DNA of 54,986 bases from Pseudomonadota bacterium (GCA_021777335.1 JAJYDT010000009.1:1-54986), one strand, 5' to 3'. Counted from the stretch's first letter, positions 44,473 to 54,149 are shown. Made by a program: numbers and translations. The notes: generated by a model from the letters alone, not told the origin.

Positions 44473-44952
44473 ATGCAGCGACGGAAGGAATTATTGATTA
44501 TCGGTCTTTTGGCCTCGGCAGCACTGGTCCCTATGGCCGCTTCTGCGTCCTTGATCTATGGCGGCTTCACCGGGGGGCAGAGCAGTGCGTCGGGGTTATC
44601 CAGCGCCACAAATATTGGCCTCATGGCCGGTGTGTCCATACCGTTCGTGCCATTCCTGTATGTCGAGGGCGCTTATCAACGGATCAGCAACTGGAACGGC
44701 CATGTTGCAGGGCTTGCAGTGGTGTTGCGGCTACCCTTGGCGCCCAGTGTGGCGATCATAGGAAAAATTGGAGGAGCGCAAGTCAGCACCGCCGTGAATG
44801 GTGTCTCAGCATCAGCACAGGGTCCACTCTACGGTGGAGGCATCAGTGTCCGGATCTCTGGGCCATTCTCGATCCGCGCTGAATATCAAGTGGTGCGCGC
44901 ATTGGATACTGATTTCCGCACGACCCAAGGTGATCTGATCTATCATTTTTGA
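44473..44952 (+). CDS. Small outer-membrane beta-barrel protein
   Basis: 159 residues. A signal peptide (about 1-25, ASA cleavage region) is followed by alternating hydrophobic strands (FLYVEGAYQRISNW, GLAVVLRLPLAPSVAIIGKIGG, FSIRAEYQVVRALD) and the last residue is phenylalanine, the normal beta-barrel assembly signal. It is probably an OmpA-like or OmpW-like eight-stranded barrel; the family is not certain. GGGAGG precedes ATG. It ends the run begun by the DoxX-like gene, 27 bases upstream. Confidence 0.75.
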   Translation: MQRRKELLIIGLLASAALVPMAASASLIYGGFTGGQSSASGLSSATNIGLMAGVSIPFVPFLYVEGAYQRISNWNGHVAGLAVVLRLPLAPSVAIIGKIGGAQVSTAVNGVSASAQGPLYGGGISVRISGPFSIRAEYQVVRALDTDFRTTQGDLIYHF

Positions 44953-45519
44953 TCCGTAGTTCAGCCTCTGGGCGGTGCATAGGGTAAGGCTTCGCCGGTA
45001 TGCCACGGGGCTTTCTCACGCCATTGCCCCATCCCTGTACACTCCCGGGTCTGGTCCCGTGTTGAGCATGCCGAGTTGAGTGCTAAAGTGATTCGGCCAC
45101 CTTGAATGTAATCCCAACGGAATCCCAACTGGCGAGCGAAGACAAGACTCATGCGAGATTCGCTACAGCTCCAACCTGCGATGATACTGAGCAGACGCGC
45201 CAGCCTAAGCATAGGTACCCTGTCCTATCAGGTACGAACGGTGCGGAACCACCCCATCCATACGTACCCCTTGGGGGGATGACGGATTGCTTCCGGTACG
45301 GGCTATAGGCGCCGCCAAGCGGTTTACGGGTCGGTCGCGATAAGATGATAGCCGGCAACTGTGCGCTGGATGTGGAGCGTGCAATAATCGATACCCATAG
45401 CGGCTCCTGACAGATCTTTGGCACCGCTGTGGGGTAGCTAGCTCTAAAAAATATTATAAATGTGAATTACCTAGAAGATTCTTTACCAACACCCATCTTC
45501 CGGAGTCCGATGCCACGCC
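44953..45519. other. 567-base region without a recognised gene
   Basis: Short open frames on both strands, none with a ribosome binding site and a recognisable product. A minus-strand frame at about 44961-45212 (LARLLSIIAGWSC, SLVFARQLGFRWDYIQGG) has a coding-like composition and could be a gene remnant. The last 80 bases are AT-rich and likely hold the amt promoter. Confidence 0.4.
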
Positions 45520-46719
45520 ATGAACAATTTGCATTCAAGTAGTAACGTCCTGTTCCTTCTTATGGGCGCGATTCTCGTGCTCGCGATGCATGCCGGGTTC
45601 GCGTTCCTTGAGCTCGGGACCGTGCGGGGGAAAAATCAGGTCAACGCCCTTGTAAAGCTGCTCGTCGATTTCTCAGTTTCAACCATCGCATACTTCTTTA
45701 TTGGATATCGCATTGCTTATGGGATTGATTTCTTTCACGCGGCCACGGCGCTTGGGCTGAACAACGGTTATGCGCTTGTACGATTCTTCTTTCTCCTGAC
45801 CTTTGCCGCGGCCGTGCCCGCGATCATTTCAGGCGGTATTGCCGAACGCGCCCGTTTCTATCCCCAGATCATCGCAACGTTTGTGCTCGTCGCCCTGGTC
45901 TACCCTTTTTTCGAGGGCATTGCCTGGGGTGGAAACTTTGGGTTCCAGATGTGGCTCACGCGCCATTTTGGGCATCCGTTTCATGATTTTGCCGGCTCGG
46001 TCGTCGTACACGCGATGGGTGGCTGGATCGCCCTGCCTGCGGTACTGCTGCTAGGGCCACGTCGTGGCCGGTATCCTCGCGGGGGCGGCGTTGCGGCACA
46101 CCCACCCTCAAGTATCCCGTTTCTTGCGCTTGGATCATGGATCCTGACAGTCGGCTGGTTCGGGTTCAATGTCATGTCGGCGCAGCACATCCAGGATATC
46201 AGTGGGCTCGTTGCAGTCAATTCGCTGATGGCGCTTGTAGGTGGCACGCTCGCAGCCTTACTGATGGGTCGCAATGATCCCGGGTTCGTGTACAACGGAC
46301 CGCTTGCCGGTCTGGTCGCGATCTGCGCCGGATCAGACGTGATGAATCCAGTTGCGGCGCTCATCACTGGCGCAGTAGCGGGGGTTTTGTTCGTCTGGCT
46401 CTTTACGGTGGTACAGAACCGCTGGAAGATCGATGACGTGCTTGGTGTGTGGCCATTACATGGCGTCTGCGGGGCTTGGGGCGGTATTGCCGCTGGCATC
46501 TTTGGGCTACACGCCCTTGGCGGCATGGGCGGGGTCAGTCTGATATCGCAGACTATTGGAACGGGGCTTGGCATCCTGATAGCCCTTGTGGGCGGTGGTC
46601 TTGTCTATTCCGTCCTCAAGGTGACAATGGGTATTCGGCTTGCACCTGAACAGGAAGATGAGGGGGCAGATCTCAGTATCCACAGGATTAGCGCAACACC
46701 CCCTTACGGCGGGCTGTAG
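45520..46719 (+). CDS. amt: Ammonium transporter
   Basis: 399 residues with about eleven transmembrane segments. The Amt signatures are present: D156 in HDFAGSVVVHAMGG with pore histidine H164, and the second pore histidine H314 in WPLHGVCGAWGG. The protein conducts ammonium/ammonia into the cell. The N-terminus begins directly with a membrane helix and has no long signal peptide. No glnK gene is adjacent. GGAG lies about 15 bases before the ATG, a rather wide spacing. Confidence 0.96.
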   Translation: MNNLHSSSNVLFLLMGAILVLAMHAGFAFLELGTVRGKNQVNALVKLLVDFSVSTIAYFFIGYRIAYGIDFFHAATALGLNNGYALVRFFFLLTFAAAVPAIISGGIAERARFYPQIIATFVLVALVYPFFEGIAWGGNFGFQMWLTRHFGHPFHDFAGSVVVHAMGGWIALPAVLLLGPRRGRYPRGGGVAAHPPSSIPFLALGSWILTVGWFGFNVMSAQHIQDISGLVAVNSLMALVGGTLAALLMGRNDPGFVYNGPLAGLVAICAGSDVMNPVAALITGAVAGVLFVWLFTVVQNRWKIDDVLGVWPLHGVCGAWGGIAAGIFGLHALGGMGGVSLISQTIGTGLGILIALVGGGLVYSVLKVTMGIRLAPEQEDEGADLSIHRISATPPYGGL

Positions 46720-46747
46720 GGTAATCCTTGATACGGGTGTTGCAGCC

Positions 46748-46990
46748 TCAGGCGATCCGGTATGCAACGTCCTTGTGCGTCTCACGCACAAGCAGCAAGA
46801 CTGTACCGGCTGCAACCGCACCCGCACCAGCCCAGATTGGAACATTGACCCGTTTCTTCTGGGTGACCGAGAGCCGAAGCGAACCGATCTTTGCCTCATT
46901 GCTCTTGTGCGTGTACGTGAAACCGCCGTAGATCAGTGCGAGTACGCCGAGGACGATAAGCACCATTCCTGAGACCTTTGTTGGCTTCAT
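46748..46990 (-). CDS. Small two-helix membrane protein
   Basis: 80 residues from ATG 46990, with GGAGC upstream; a longer frame to 47038 has less support. Two transmembrane helices (about 7-25 and 50-68) flank a short polar loop (THKSNEAKIGSLRLSVTQKKR). It resembles small DUF3185-like proteins of unknown function, but the family call is uncertain. It converges with amt and lies downstream of uup on the same strand. Confidence 0.65.
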   Translation of the reverse strand: MKPTKVSGMVLIVLGVLALIYGGFTYTHKSNEAKIGSLRLSVTQKKRVNVPIWAGAGAVAAGTVLLLVRETHKDVAYRIA

Positions 46991-47117
46991 GTGGTTTTGC
47001 TCCGGTTTTATGTTCGTCATGAATGAGGAGGCTACCATAGCCCCAGGTTGACACGAAACGGAGGTTCGTCACCCACGTAGTCTCAGGATGTTGCGGCTGT
47101 CACAGTGCGTCTAGAGG

Positions 47118-49004
47118 TTAGGACTCCAGCGCCTCCCATCGTGCGTAATACATGGCAAGCGCCTGTGTGATGTCTTTGAGGCGTTGCTCGGCGGCTATTG
47201 CCTCGGCCGGAGCTCCACGATAAAGCGCTCCAGTACTCAGCTGGTCCTGAAGTGCCCGCTGTTCGGCTTCAAACGCTTCGATAGTGGACGGGATTGCCTC
47301 GAGTTCGCGCTGTTCCTTATATGATCGCCGACGGGCAGACTTCGGCGGCGGCGCAACCCTTTCTGCCGCGCGGTAATCCTTTGTTGGTGTCGGTTGGGAC
47401 TTGGGCGTTGGGCGCTGCCGCAACCAGTCGCTGTATCCGCCGACATATTCCGTGACCCTGCCATCACCTTCAAAAACGAGTGTGCTGGTTACGGTATGAT
47501 CAAGGAATGCACGGTCGTGGCTTACGAGAAGTAATGTTCCGTCAAACTCAATCAGCAGTTCCTCGAGAAGCTCAAGCGTCTCAACGTCGAGATCATTAGT
47601 GGGTTCATCGAGCACAAGGACGTTAGTTGGCTCAGAAAATAGGCGTGCCAGCAGCAGCCGATTACGTTCTCCACCGGAGAGCATGCGTACAGGTGAGGCC
47701 AACCGTTCCTGAGGAAACAGAAAACCACGGAGATAACCTGCCACATGCTGTGTCCGATCACCGATGGTGATCATCGATTTGCCCGAGGCCACGCTGTCCA
47801 TAACCGTCGCGTCTGGGTCTAGCTGGGTACGCTCCTGGTCAAAATAGGCCGTGCGGGTCCGCGTACCACGTCTTACAAGACCCCGGTCTGGCGCGAGATC
47901 GCCCAGCAGTAGCCGGAGGAGCGTTGATTTTCCCGAACCGTTTGGCCCGATGATTCCAACCCGATCTCCTCGCTCAATGCGTACCGAGAAATTGCGAATA
48001 ACAGTGGTGTCGCCGTAACGGAGGTCAATGGAGTCCGCCTCAAGTACGAGTAGCCCAGAGGCTTCGCCTGAATCGATCTGCAGCCTCGCATGGCCAATCT
48101 GTGCGCGCCGGGCGCGGTGTTGTTCACGCATTGCCTCGAGCGCGCGTACACGCCCTTCATTACGCGTGCGCCTTGCCTTGACCCCTTGGCGGATCCACGT
48201 CTCCTCCTGTGACAGTCGTTTATCAAAGAGCGTGCTCGCCCCGGCTTCGGTTGCGAGTTGATGCGCCTTGCGCCTCAGATAATCCGTAAAAGTTCCCGGC
48301 CACGAGAGAAGACGGCCCCGATCAAGCTCCACGATGCGGGGTGCGAGACCCTCGAGAAAAGCTCGGTCGTGTGTGACAAAGAGGACGGCGCCACTGAACT
48401 CCGCAATGAACCGTTCGAGCCACTCGATCCCATCGATATCAAGATGGTTCGTTGGCTCGTCGAGGAGGAGCAGTTCGGGCTCACAGACAAGTGCACGCGC
48501 CAGCAGTGCCCGCCGTTTCCAGCCGCCCGAGAGTTCCCCGAGCCGCAGACCCGCATTCAGCCCAAGACGGGACAGCACTGAATCGATGCGCTGGCGCACT
48601 CGCCATCCGTCGGCGATCTCGAGGCGTTGCTGAAGATCCGCGAGCGCCTCGACCATGGCCGGAGCGTGCCCCCCCGCAAGTGCTGCCACGACCTGCTCAT
48701 AGCGCACGAGCAATGCGCTGGTTTCCCCAAGGCCATCGGCGACCATTTCATAAACAGATCGGTCAAGATGGTCCCAGGCAGCCTCCTGTGGCAAATAAGC
48801 CACCCGAAGGGACGGTGCGCGCCAGATAGTGCCAGAATCAGGGGAGATTTCTCCAGCTACGAGCCGCAGAAGCGACGATTTTCCCTCGCCATTGCGTCCA
48901 ATCAGACAGATCCGTTCGCGTGGGTTGATCTCAAGCGCAGCGTGCTCAAGCAATGGGTGGTGCCCATAGCGCAGAGAAACATCGTCAAAGCGGAATATGG
49001 GCAC
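47118..49004 (-). CDS. uup: ABC-F ATPase Uup
   Basis: 628 residues with two ATP-binding cassettes and no membrane domain. First cassette: Walker A GRNGEGKSS, signature LSGGWKRR, Walker B LLLLDEPTNHLD. Second: GPNGSGKST, LSGGERNR and LVLDEPTNDLD. The linker between them is helical (about 235-300). A C-terminal coiled-coil domain (about 560-628) is the Uup DNA-binding type. Uup acts on ribosomes and on branched DNA and limits precise excision of transposons. The start is ATG 49004. Confidence 0.95.
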   Translation of the reverse strand: MPIFRFDDVSLRYGHHPLLEHAALEINPRERICLIGRNGEGKSSLLRLVAGEISPDSGTIWRAPSLRVAYLPQEAAWDHLDRSVYEMVADGLGETSALLVRYEQVVAALAGGHAPAMVEALADLQQRLEIADGWRVRQRIDSVLSRLGLNAGLRLGELSGGWKRRALLARALVCEPELLLLDEPTNHLDIDGIEWLERFIAEFSGAVLFVTHDRAFLEGLAPRIVELDRGRLLSWPGTFTDYLRRKAHQLATEAGASTLFDKRLSQEETWIRQGVKARRTRNEGRVRALEAMREQHRARRAQIGHARLQIDSGEASGLLVLEADSIDLRYGDTTVIRNFSVRIERGDRVGIIGPNGSGKSTLLRLLLGDLAPDRGLVRRGTRTRTAYFDQERTQLDPDATVMDSVASGKSMITIGDRTQHVAGYLRGFLFPQERLASPVRMLSGGERNRLLLARLFSEPTNVLVLDEPTNDLDVETLELLEELLIEFDGTLLLVSHDRAFLDHTVTSTLVFEGDGRVTEYVGGYSDWLRQRPTPKSQPTPTKDYRAAERVAPPPKSARRRSYKEQRELEAIPSTIEAFEAEQRALQDQLSTGALYRGAPAEAIAAEQRLKDITQALAMYYARWEALES

Positions 49005-49182
49005 GGGAATTTACTCAAAAGGACGCATGATAACAGGACACCGCATAAATAGTGGGCCGAGGCCCTGCTTCGCAACCTAGCCAAGGCTGGCTCATTACTG
49101 AGGGTTCTGCGCCGCTGCGCATTTTACGCAGCCCCAGTACACTATGTGGGTAGACTACGTCTAACATCGGGGAGGGTGCATT

Positions 49183-49608
49183 ATGGCTGGCAAAGGTGGC
49201 GGGCCACAGCGACCAAAAACAGGGCAGATTGATTCCGCCCGTCTTGACGACATCGTGGCCAAGGCACACAAGGATGCCGAGATGCGTATGCATGGCTACC
49301 GGGAACAGTCGCTGCGTCTGCACCCACATGTATGCGCCCGCTGCGGCCGTGCGTTCGATCTGACGAATCTCCACGAGCTGACTGTGCATCACAAGGACCA
49401 TAATCACGACAACAATCCCGCGGACGGCAGCAATTGGGAAAACCTATGCCTCTATTGTCATGATTGGGAGCACCAGAAGTACTCCCAGCAAGTGTGTGGA
49501 ACGCAAGCGGGCTTCGGATTGACCGTGCGCGCTCAAGCTGTGCCACCGCGGGAGGCAAAGAACAATCCCTTTGCGGACCTCAAGAAAGTTCTTGAAAAGA
49601 AGTCGTGA
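49183..49608 (+). CDS. yajD: YajD-family HNH nuclease
   Basis: 141 residues with GGGGAGG before ATG. The HNH core is VCARCGRAF (about 44-52), ELTVHHKDHNHDNN (about 66-79) and NWENLCLYCHDWEH (about 86-99), with two CxxC pairs binding zinc. YajD is a small HNH protein of unknown physiological role. The C-terminus (NNPFADLKKVLEKKS) matches the family ending. Monocistronic, divergent from uup. Confidence 0.92.
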   Translation: MAGKGGGPQRPKTGQIDSARLDDIVAKAHKDAEMRMHGYREQSLRLHPHVCARCGRAFDLTNLHELTVHHKDHNHDNNPADGSNWENLCLYCHDWEHQKYSQQVCGTQAGFGLTVRAQAVPPREAKNNPFADLKKVLEKKS

Positions 49609-49827
49609 TCTTACAATATCACGGCGATGATGTCCGCAAGTTGCCCGATTGCTGTATTCATAGCCGGGACTTCCCCCTACATGCTGGAGGTATCCGATAT
49701 CTTGGCTCGGGCACAGCCATAGGCAATCACAACATACTCACACGATACCCGCGGGACCCAGCCACGACGCTGAGGCCATGCATCGCTCTGCAATGGAGAA
49801 TCGGCAGCGGGCATAGTCGCCATGGAA

Positions 49828-50520
49828 TTATGCCCGCAAGGGTTCTCCGGCCGCGATGACAAGACCGCCCCAAAGGAGCCAGTTTGGAATTATCCTCTCG
49901 AATGTCTTCGCAACCGGGTTTCCCGATGGACAGAAGACCACGGAGCGCACTACGAGACCATGCACTGGAAGACCGGAAAAAAGATCGTGCACCTCTTCAG
50001 GACGATGCCACCGGGCTCCATAGTAGGCGCCGCGACCGGTACTGTGGCCTTTCTGCCAGTAGAGCAGACTCGACCGGTTGAGCCAACCGATTGCAAAACG
50101 GCTCCGCGTCACCCGCACGATCTCAGACACAGCCTGGCGTTCGTCTTCCATAAAACAGAGCGCGGCCACCGATATCACATGATCGAAACTCTGGTCTTCG
50201 AAGGGCAGTGCGCGGGCATCTCCCAGTGCCCAGCGAATCTCAGGTGTACTGCGTTCGCGCGCAAACGCAAGCGAACCCTGGTTCGGATCGAGCCCGGTCG
50301 TATGAAAGCCTTTTGCAGCGAAGCGGCGGGTGAACCATCCAGTGCCACAGCCAACGTCGAGAAGAGTGGCTCCCGATCTCGCCCGTACCAGCTGGCAAAG
50401 CAGGCTGAGCTCGGCCTCGCCGATCCAGCGCCCCCGTGGTGTGTCGTACCACGCATCGTACGTCCTGGCGTCCGTCTGATCCACCTTTCGCAATGCCATA
50501 GTGACGGCTTCGTTCCTCAT
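49828..50520 (-). CDS. Class I SAM-dependent methyltransferase
   Basis: 230 residues. Motif I is LLDVGCGTGWFTRRFA near 53-68, followed by GLDPNQGSLAFA (motif II) and ALPFEDQSFDHVISVAAL (motifs III/IV), typical of the Methyltransf_11 group (UbiE/BioC-like). It transfers a methyl group from S-adenosylmethionine to an unknown small molecule. ATG 50520 is used; ATG 50499 (MALRKVDQ) is an alternative start with similar support. A small open frame and debris lie upstream. Confidence 0.88.
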   Translation of the reverse strand: MRNEAVTMALRKVDQTDARTYDAWYDTPRGRWIGEAELSLLCQLVRARSGATLLDVGCGTGWFTRRFAAKGFHTTGLDPNQGSLAFARERSTPEIRWALGDARALPFEDQSFDHVISVAALCFMEDERQAVSEIVRVTRSRFAIGWLNRSSLLYWQKGHSTGRGAYYGARWHRPEEVHDLFSGLPVHGLVVRSVVFCPSGNPVAKTFERIIPNWLLWGGLVIAAGEPLRA

Positions 50521-51291
50521 TTGAGTGGATCGAGTCTAAACGATTATGGCAACGAGAGAAGCACTGTGACCGTTTCTGGATCAATTTCTCCCTCTTTGAT
50601 TGCCGTCTCGGCATAATGCATGTGCTGGCGAGCGGTTTGCAGGCGCAAGATCATCCTTGGCGATGGGTATGCGCCGGCCCAATTCGTCGCTGACGGTAGG
50701 GCCGATCAGGATCCGGACCTTTCGAAACTCAGATGCTGTACTTTTGTTTACTGCCCATGACCGGATCAGGGGTTTGGATAGGATGTTTACCGCCGGTAAT
50801 TGTGCTGACCACAAGACGTCCGCCATGGATCCCGCAGCACTAGGCCCATATGACGGATCTGCGCGGCAAGACGATGCCGGCAACCTAAGAGAGTAGTGTT
50901 GCGGCATGGCCCTGACACACTGTTTTGCCTTCAAGATGGGAAATAAATACCTCTCATCGGTGCACGTTTCCGAGGATCGTAGGCGCCACCTCCGGATCCT
51001 GTCCCCAAGGCGCCTTACAACCTGGCCCACACAGAATCAGCGTCTGAACAGGCCTCGCGGTTTCTACCTTTGGTGTCCATAAAAAAGGAACCCGGCAGAG
51101 CACGACATCACGCCACACGGGCAAGGAGGGCCTGGTCGAGACCTCCGACAGGTTTGTTGATCAGGCGCAACATGGCGCCACCTGGTACGAAGCATTATCC
51201 AGTCCAATATCAGCGGCAACGACATGAGCAATCCAAACTCACTTAGAGATTCCAGTGCGCCCCAGCGTGTGTGCGGCACGGACTGTTAACC
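50521..51291. other. About 770 bases without an intact gene
   Basis: The region holds only short frames. Two minus-strand stretches look like coding remnants: 50544-50654 (see separate entry) and a 27-residue stretch around 51110-51190 ending in a stop (MLRLINKPVGGLDQ in it). No inverted-repeat ends of an insertion sequence were found. The last part must contain the promoter for the radical SAM gene. Confidence 0.4.
50544..50654 (-). pseudogene. Possible 36-residue ORF or gene remnant
   Basis: ATG 50654 to TAA 50544. The peptide contains LQTARQHMHYAETAIKEGEI and DPETVTVLLSLP, a soluble helical pattern of normal composition. An AAGG sits immediately before ATG, too close for a good ribosome binding site, so it may be the 3' end of a decayed gene. 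It lies 24 bases upstream of the methyltransferase in the same direction. Product unknown. Confidence 0.3.
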
Positions 51292-52254
51292 GTGACGCTC
51301 TCAGACTACGTGCACACCTTCGGCACCTGGATGCGAACGCGCCATGGCGAGCGTGTGCATAAAGTCGCGATCGAGGCCGGCTTTACCTGCCCGAATCGCG
51401 ACGGCACCGTAGGTAGCGGGGGTTGCACGTTCTGTAATAATCGCTCATTTGGCCCATCCGCGAGATCCCCACGCGCCGCGCCTGAAAAAACTGTTGAGCA
51501 GCAGATTGCTGCAGGCCGAGTGGTAATCGCGCGGCGTACAGGGGCACGGCTCCTTCTTGCCTACTTCCAGACCTACACCAATACCTACGCATCGGTGGAT
51601 CGGTTGCGGAGTCTTTATGACCGGGCGCTCTCAGTGCCAGGCGTCATCGGTCTTGCCATTGGCACGCGCCCAGATTGCGTGCCCGATCCGGTCCTTGCCC
51701 TGCTTGCCCAGTACCAGGACGAAGGGCGCGAAGTGTGGCTTGAGCTTGGCCTTCAATCAAGCTTTGACACAACCCTTGCCGCCGTGAATCGGGGCCACGG
51801 ATTTGCCGCGTATCGGGACGCCGTCCAGCGTGCGCGGCGCATGGGCCTGTCCGTATGTGCGCATCTCATCATCGGACTCCCAGGAGAGACAATTGTTCAT
51901 GCACGCGTGACACTTGAGCGGGTGCTTGACCTTGGTATCGATGGACTCAAGCTCCACCCACTCCACGTCGTCAGAAGGACAAGACTCGCCCATGCTTGGC
52001 GCTGCGGCGAATATGTGCCGATCGAGCGGGACGAATATCTTGAGACCGTGGCAACTCTTGTTGTGCTCACACCGACCGGGGTCGTCTTCCATCGCCTCAC
52101 CGGGACCGCCGCTCCGGATATCCTGCTCGCACCGGCATGGTGCGCCGGTAAGTGGTCGGTACTAAACGGCATCGAGTCAACATTGAAACGCTTAGGACTG
52201 CGTCAGGGTGGGGCACGGTACCCCTCATGGACAGTGGCGTGTGACAAAGCTTGA
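51292..52254 (+). CDS. Radical SAM protein of the YhcC/TIGR01212 type
   Basis: 320 residues from GTG 51292, which gives the expected short lead (MTLSDYVHTFG); the frame also opens at GTG 51271. The cluster cysteines are C33, C45 and C48 (CPNRDGTVGSGGCTFC), the wide C-x11-C-x2-C pattern of the YhcC family. ELGLQSSFDTTLAAVNRGH and CAHLIIGLPGET follow. The function of YhcC is not established. The end overlaps ubiU by 14 bases, so it is co-translated with the ubiquinone genes. Confidence 0.92.
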   Translation: MTLSDYVHTFGTWMRTRHGERVHKVAIEAGFTCPNRDGTVGSGGCTFCNNRSFGPSARSPRAAPEKTVEQQIAAGRVVIARRTGARLLLAYFQTYTNTYASVDRLRSLYDRALSVPGVIGLAIGTRPDCVPDPVLALLAQYQDEGREVWLELGLQSSFDTTLAAVNRGHGFAAYRDAVQRARRMGLSVCAHLIIGLPGETIVHARVTLERVLDLGIDGLKLHPLHVVRRTRLAHAWRCGEYVPIERDEYLETVATLVVLTPTGVVFHRLTGTAAPDILLAPAWCAGKWSVLNGIESTLKRLGLRQGGARYPSWTVACDKA

Positions 52255-53245
52255 GCTCGTCTGTCCGGCCGGATCACTCCCGGCGTTGCGTGCCGCCATC
52301 GAAAATGGTGCAGACGCAGTGTATGTCGGGTTTCGTGACGGCACCAATGCGCGCCATTTCCCAGGGCTCAATCTGGATCCGGAAGAGATGCGTGAAGGAA
52401 TTCGTCTGGCGCACGATGTCAATGCGAAGCTTTTCGTCGCACTCAATACCAACCCGATACCCGGCACTTGGGAACGCGCGACGAGGCATCTGCATATCGC
52501 GGCCGATCTTGGCGCCGACGCCGTGATCATCGCTGACCTCGGGCTGCTTGACTACGCGGCGGAGCATCTACCCGGGCTCCGACGACACCTGTCGGTTCAG
52601 GCCTCGGCCACCAACCCGGAAGCCATTGCGTTCTATGCCCGCATGTTCGGTGTGCGGCGCATAATCCTCCCGCGCGTACTGTCGGCCAGCCAGGTCAAGG
52701 ACATCGTCGAGAACAGCCCGGTCGAAATCGAGGTATTTGGTTTCGGGAGCCTCTGCGTCATGGTCGAGGGGCGGTGTGCGCTTTCCTCTTACGTTACCGG
52801 CGCCTCGCCGAACGTCTCAGGGGTCTGTTCACCGGCGTGCGCGGTGCGCTGGGAGGAGACAAAAAATGGCCGTAATGCGCGGCTAAACGGGGTACTCATC
52901 GATGTCTATGGCCCAGGAGAAAGCGCGGGTTATCCCACGCTGTGTAAAGGGAGGTTCCGCGCTGCGGAGGAAATCTATTACGCGATTGAGGAACCAACAT
53001 GTCTCAATGTACTCGACCTCCTACCGCAACTGAGCCTTGCAGGGGTAACTGCGGTCAAGGTCGAAGGTCGGCAACGGGGGCCCGCCTATGTCGCTCATGT
53101 CACTCGCGTCCTGAGGAGCGCAATCGACGCATGTACCGCCAATCCGGCCACGTATTGTCCGGACCGCAGGTGGATCTCGGCGCTCGACGCCCTGGCCGAG
53201 GGCCGGCAGCATACGCTCGGGGCGCTCGATCGCGAGTGGCAATGA
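52241..53245 (+). CDS. ubiU: Oxygen-independent ubiquinone hydroxylation protein UbiU (U32 peptidase family)
   Basis: 334 residues from GTG 52241 (MTKLELVCPAGS). The four 4Fe-4S cysteines are C172, C179, C196 and C235, with the same spacing as in Escherichia coli UbiU (169, 176, 193, 232). UbiU forms a complex with UbiV that hydroxylates ubiquinone precursors without oxygen, using prephenate in the systems studied. It lets the cell make ubiquinone when anoxic. ubiV follows after 16 bases. Confidence 0.95.
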   Translation: MTKLELVCPAGSLPALRAAIENGADAVYVGFRDGTNARHFPGLNLDPEEMREGIRLAHDVNAKLFVALNTNPIPGTWERATRHLHIAADLGADAVIIADLGLLDYAAEHLPGLRRHLSVQASATNPEAIAFYARMFGVRRIILPRVLSASQVKDIVENSPVEIEVFGFGSLCVMVEGRCALSSYVTGASPNVSGVCSPACAVRWEETKNGRNARLNGVLIDVYGPGESAGYPTLCKGRFRAAEEIYYAIEEPTCLNVLDLLPQLSLAGVTAVKVEGRQRGPAYVAHVTRVLRSAIDACTANPATYCPDRRWISALDALAEGRQHTLGALDREWQ

Positions 53246-53261
53246 GAGGCAATACATCCCC

Positions 53262-54149
53262 ATGAAGCTTGCGCTTGGGCCGCTCCTCTATCTCTGGAAG
53301 CGTGCGGAGATTGGTGAATTCTATCGGCAGATCGCCAGTACACCGGTCGACATCGTCTATCTCGGCGAGACAGTGTGCGCCAAGCGACGCCCCCTGTCGG
53401 GCGCCGACTGGGCCGGTATTGCGGATTTGCTCGCCGCAGCCGGGAAGCAGGTGGTCCTGTCGACGCTTGCCCTGGTCGAGGCCAAGTCCGACCTCGCCGC
53501 GATCCGTCGCATTACCCGCAACAATCGCTATCCAGTCGAGGCAAACGATATGGCAGCGGTGCAGATGCGCCTAGAAAGCACACCATTTGTCGCTGGTCCT
53601 CATTTGAATATTTATAACTGTCGGGCGCTTGGCGTGATACGGCGGGCGGGCGCTATGCGCTGGGTGGCGCCCATCGAACTCACCGCCGGCGCGCTCGATG
53701 GGATCCTCGAGAGCAGACCTGAGGGCCTAGAGGTCGAGGTATTCGCCTACGGGAGGATGCCGCTCGCCTTTTCGGCGCGCTGCTTTACGGCGCGTGCACA
53801 CCACCATCCGAAAGATCATTGCGAGACTGTCTGTGACCAGTACGCGGATGGGCTTCTGATCTCAGCACAGGACGGCGCGCCGTTTCTCGTACTGAACGGG
53901 GTCCAAGTGCAGTCCGCGCGCATCTGCAGCTTGCTCTTGGATCTCGATACCCTCAGGGATCTCAGCGTCGATGTGCTGCGTCTCTCGCCCCAGGCGCGGC
54001 ACATGCCAGAAATTATACGGATCTTCCGCGACGCAATCGACGGCGTCATCACAGGTGATGCGGCCCATAAGACGCTTTTGCGTTATGCCCCGGCTGACCT
54101 CTGCAACGGGTATTTCCGGGGAAGTGCCGGCATGGAACAGTGCGTATGA
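53262..54149 (+). CDS. ubiV: Oxygen-independent ubiquinone hydroxylation protein UbiV
   Basis: 295 residues. The cluster cysteines are C39, C174, C187 and C191, with the C-x12-C-x3-C spacing of Escherichia coli UbiV (180, 193, 197). MKLALGPLLYLWKRAEIGEFY is the family start. It works with UbiU. The SCP2-domain partner UbiT is not in the window. The stop overlaps the start of the lipoate-ligase-like gene (ATGA). Confidence 0.95.
   Translation: MKLALGPLLYLWKRAEIGEFYRQIASTPVDIVYLGETVCAKRRPLSGADWAGIADLLAAAGKQVVLSTLALVEAKSDLAAIRRITRNNRYPVEANDMAAVQMRLESTPFVAGPHLNIYNCRALGVIRRAGAMRWVAPIELTAGALDGILESRPEGLEVEVFAYGRMPLAFSARCFTARAHHHPKDHCETVCDQYADGLLISAQDGAPFLVLNGVQVQSARICSLLLDLDTLRDLSVDVLRLSPQARHMPEIIRIFRDAIDGVITGDAAHKTLLRYAPADLCNGYFRGSAGMEQCV

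Noticed and set aside
45408-45440. TGGCAC near 45420 as a sigma-54 promoter for amt
   Set aside because: The -24 part matches, but the -12 position at the correct spacing reads TGGG, not TTGC, and it lies about 90 bases before the start.
49822-50616. Plus-strand frame of 264 codons
   Set aside because: Covers the methyltransferase on the other strand, which has the full SAM-binding motif; the plus-strand product resembles nothing.
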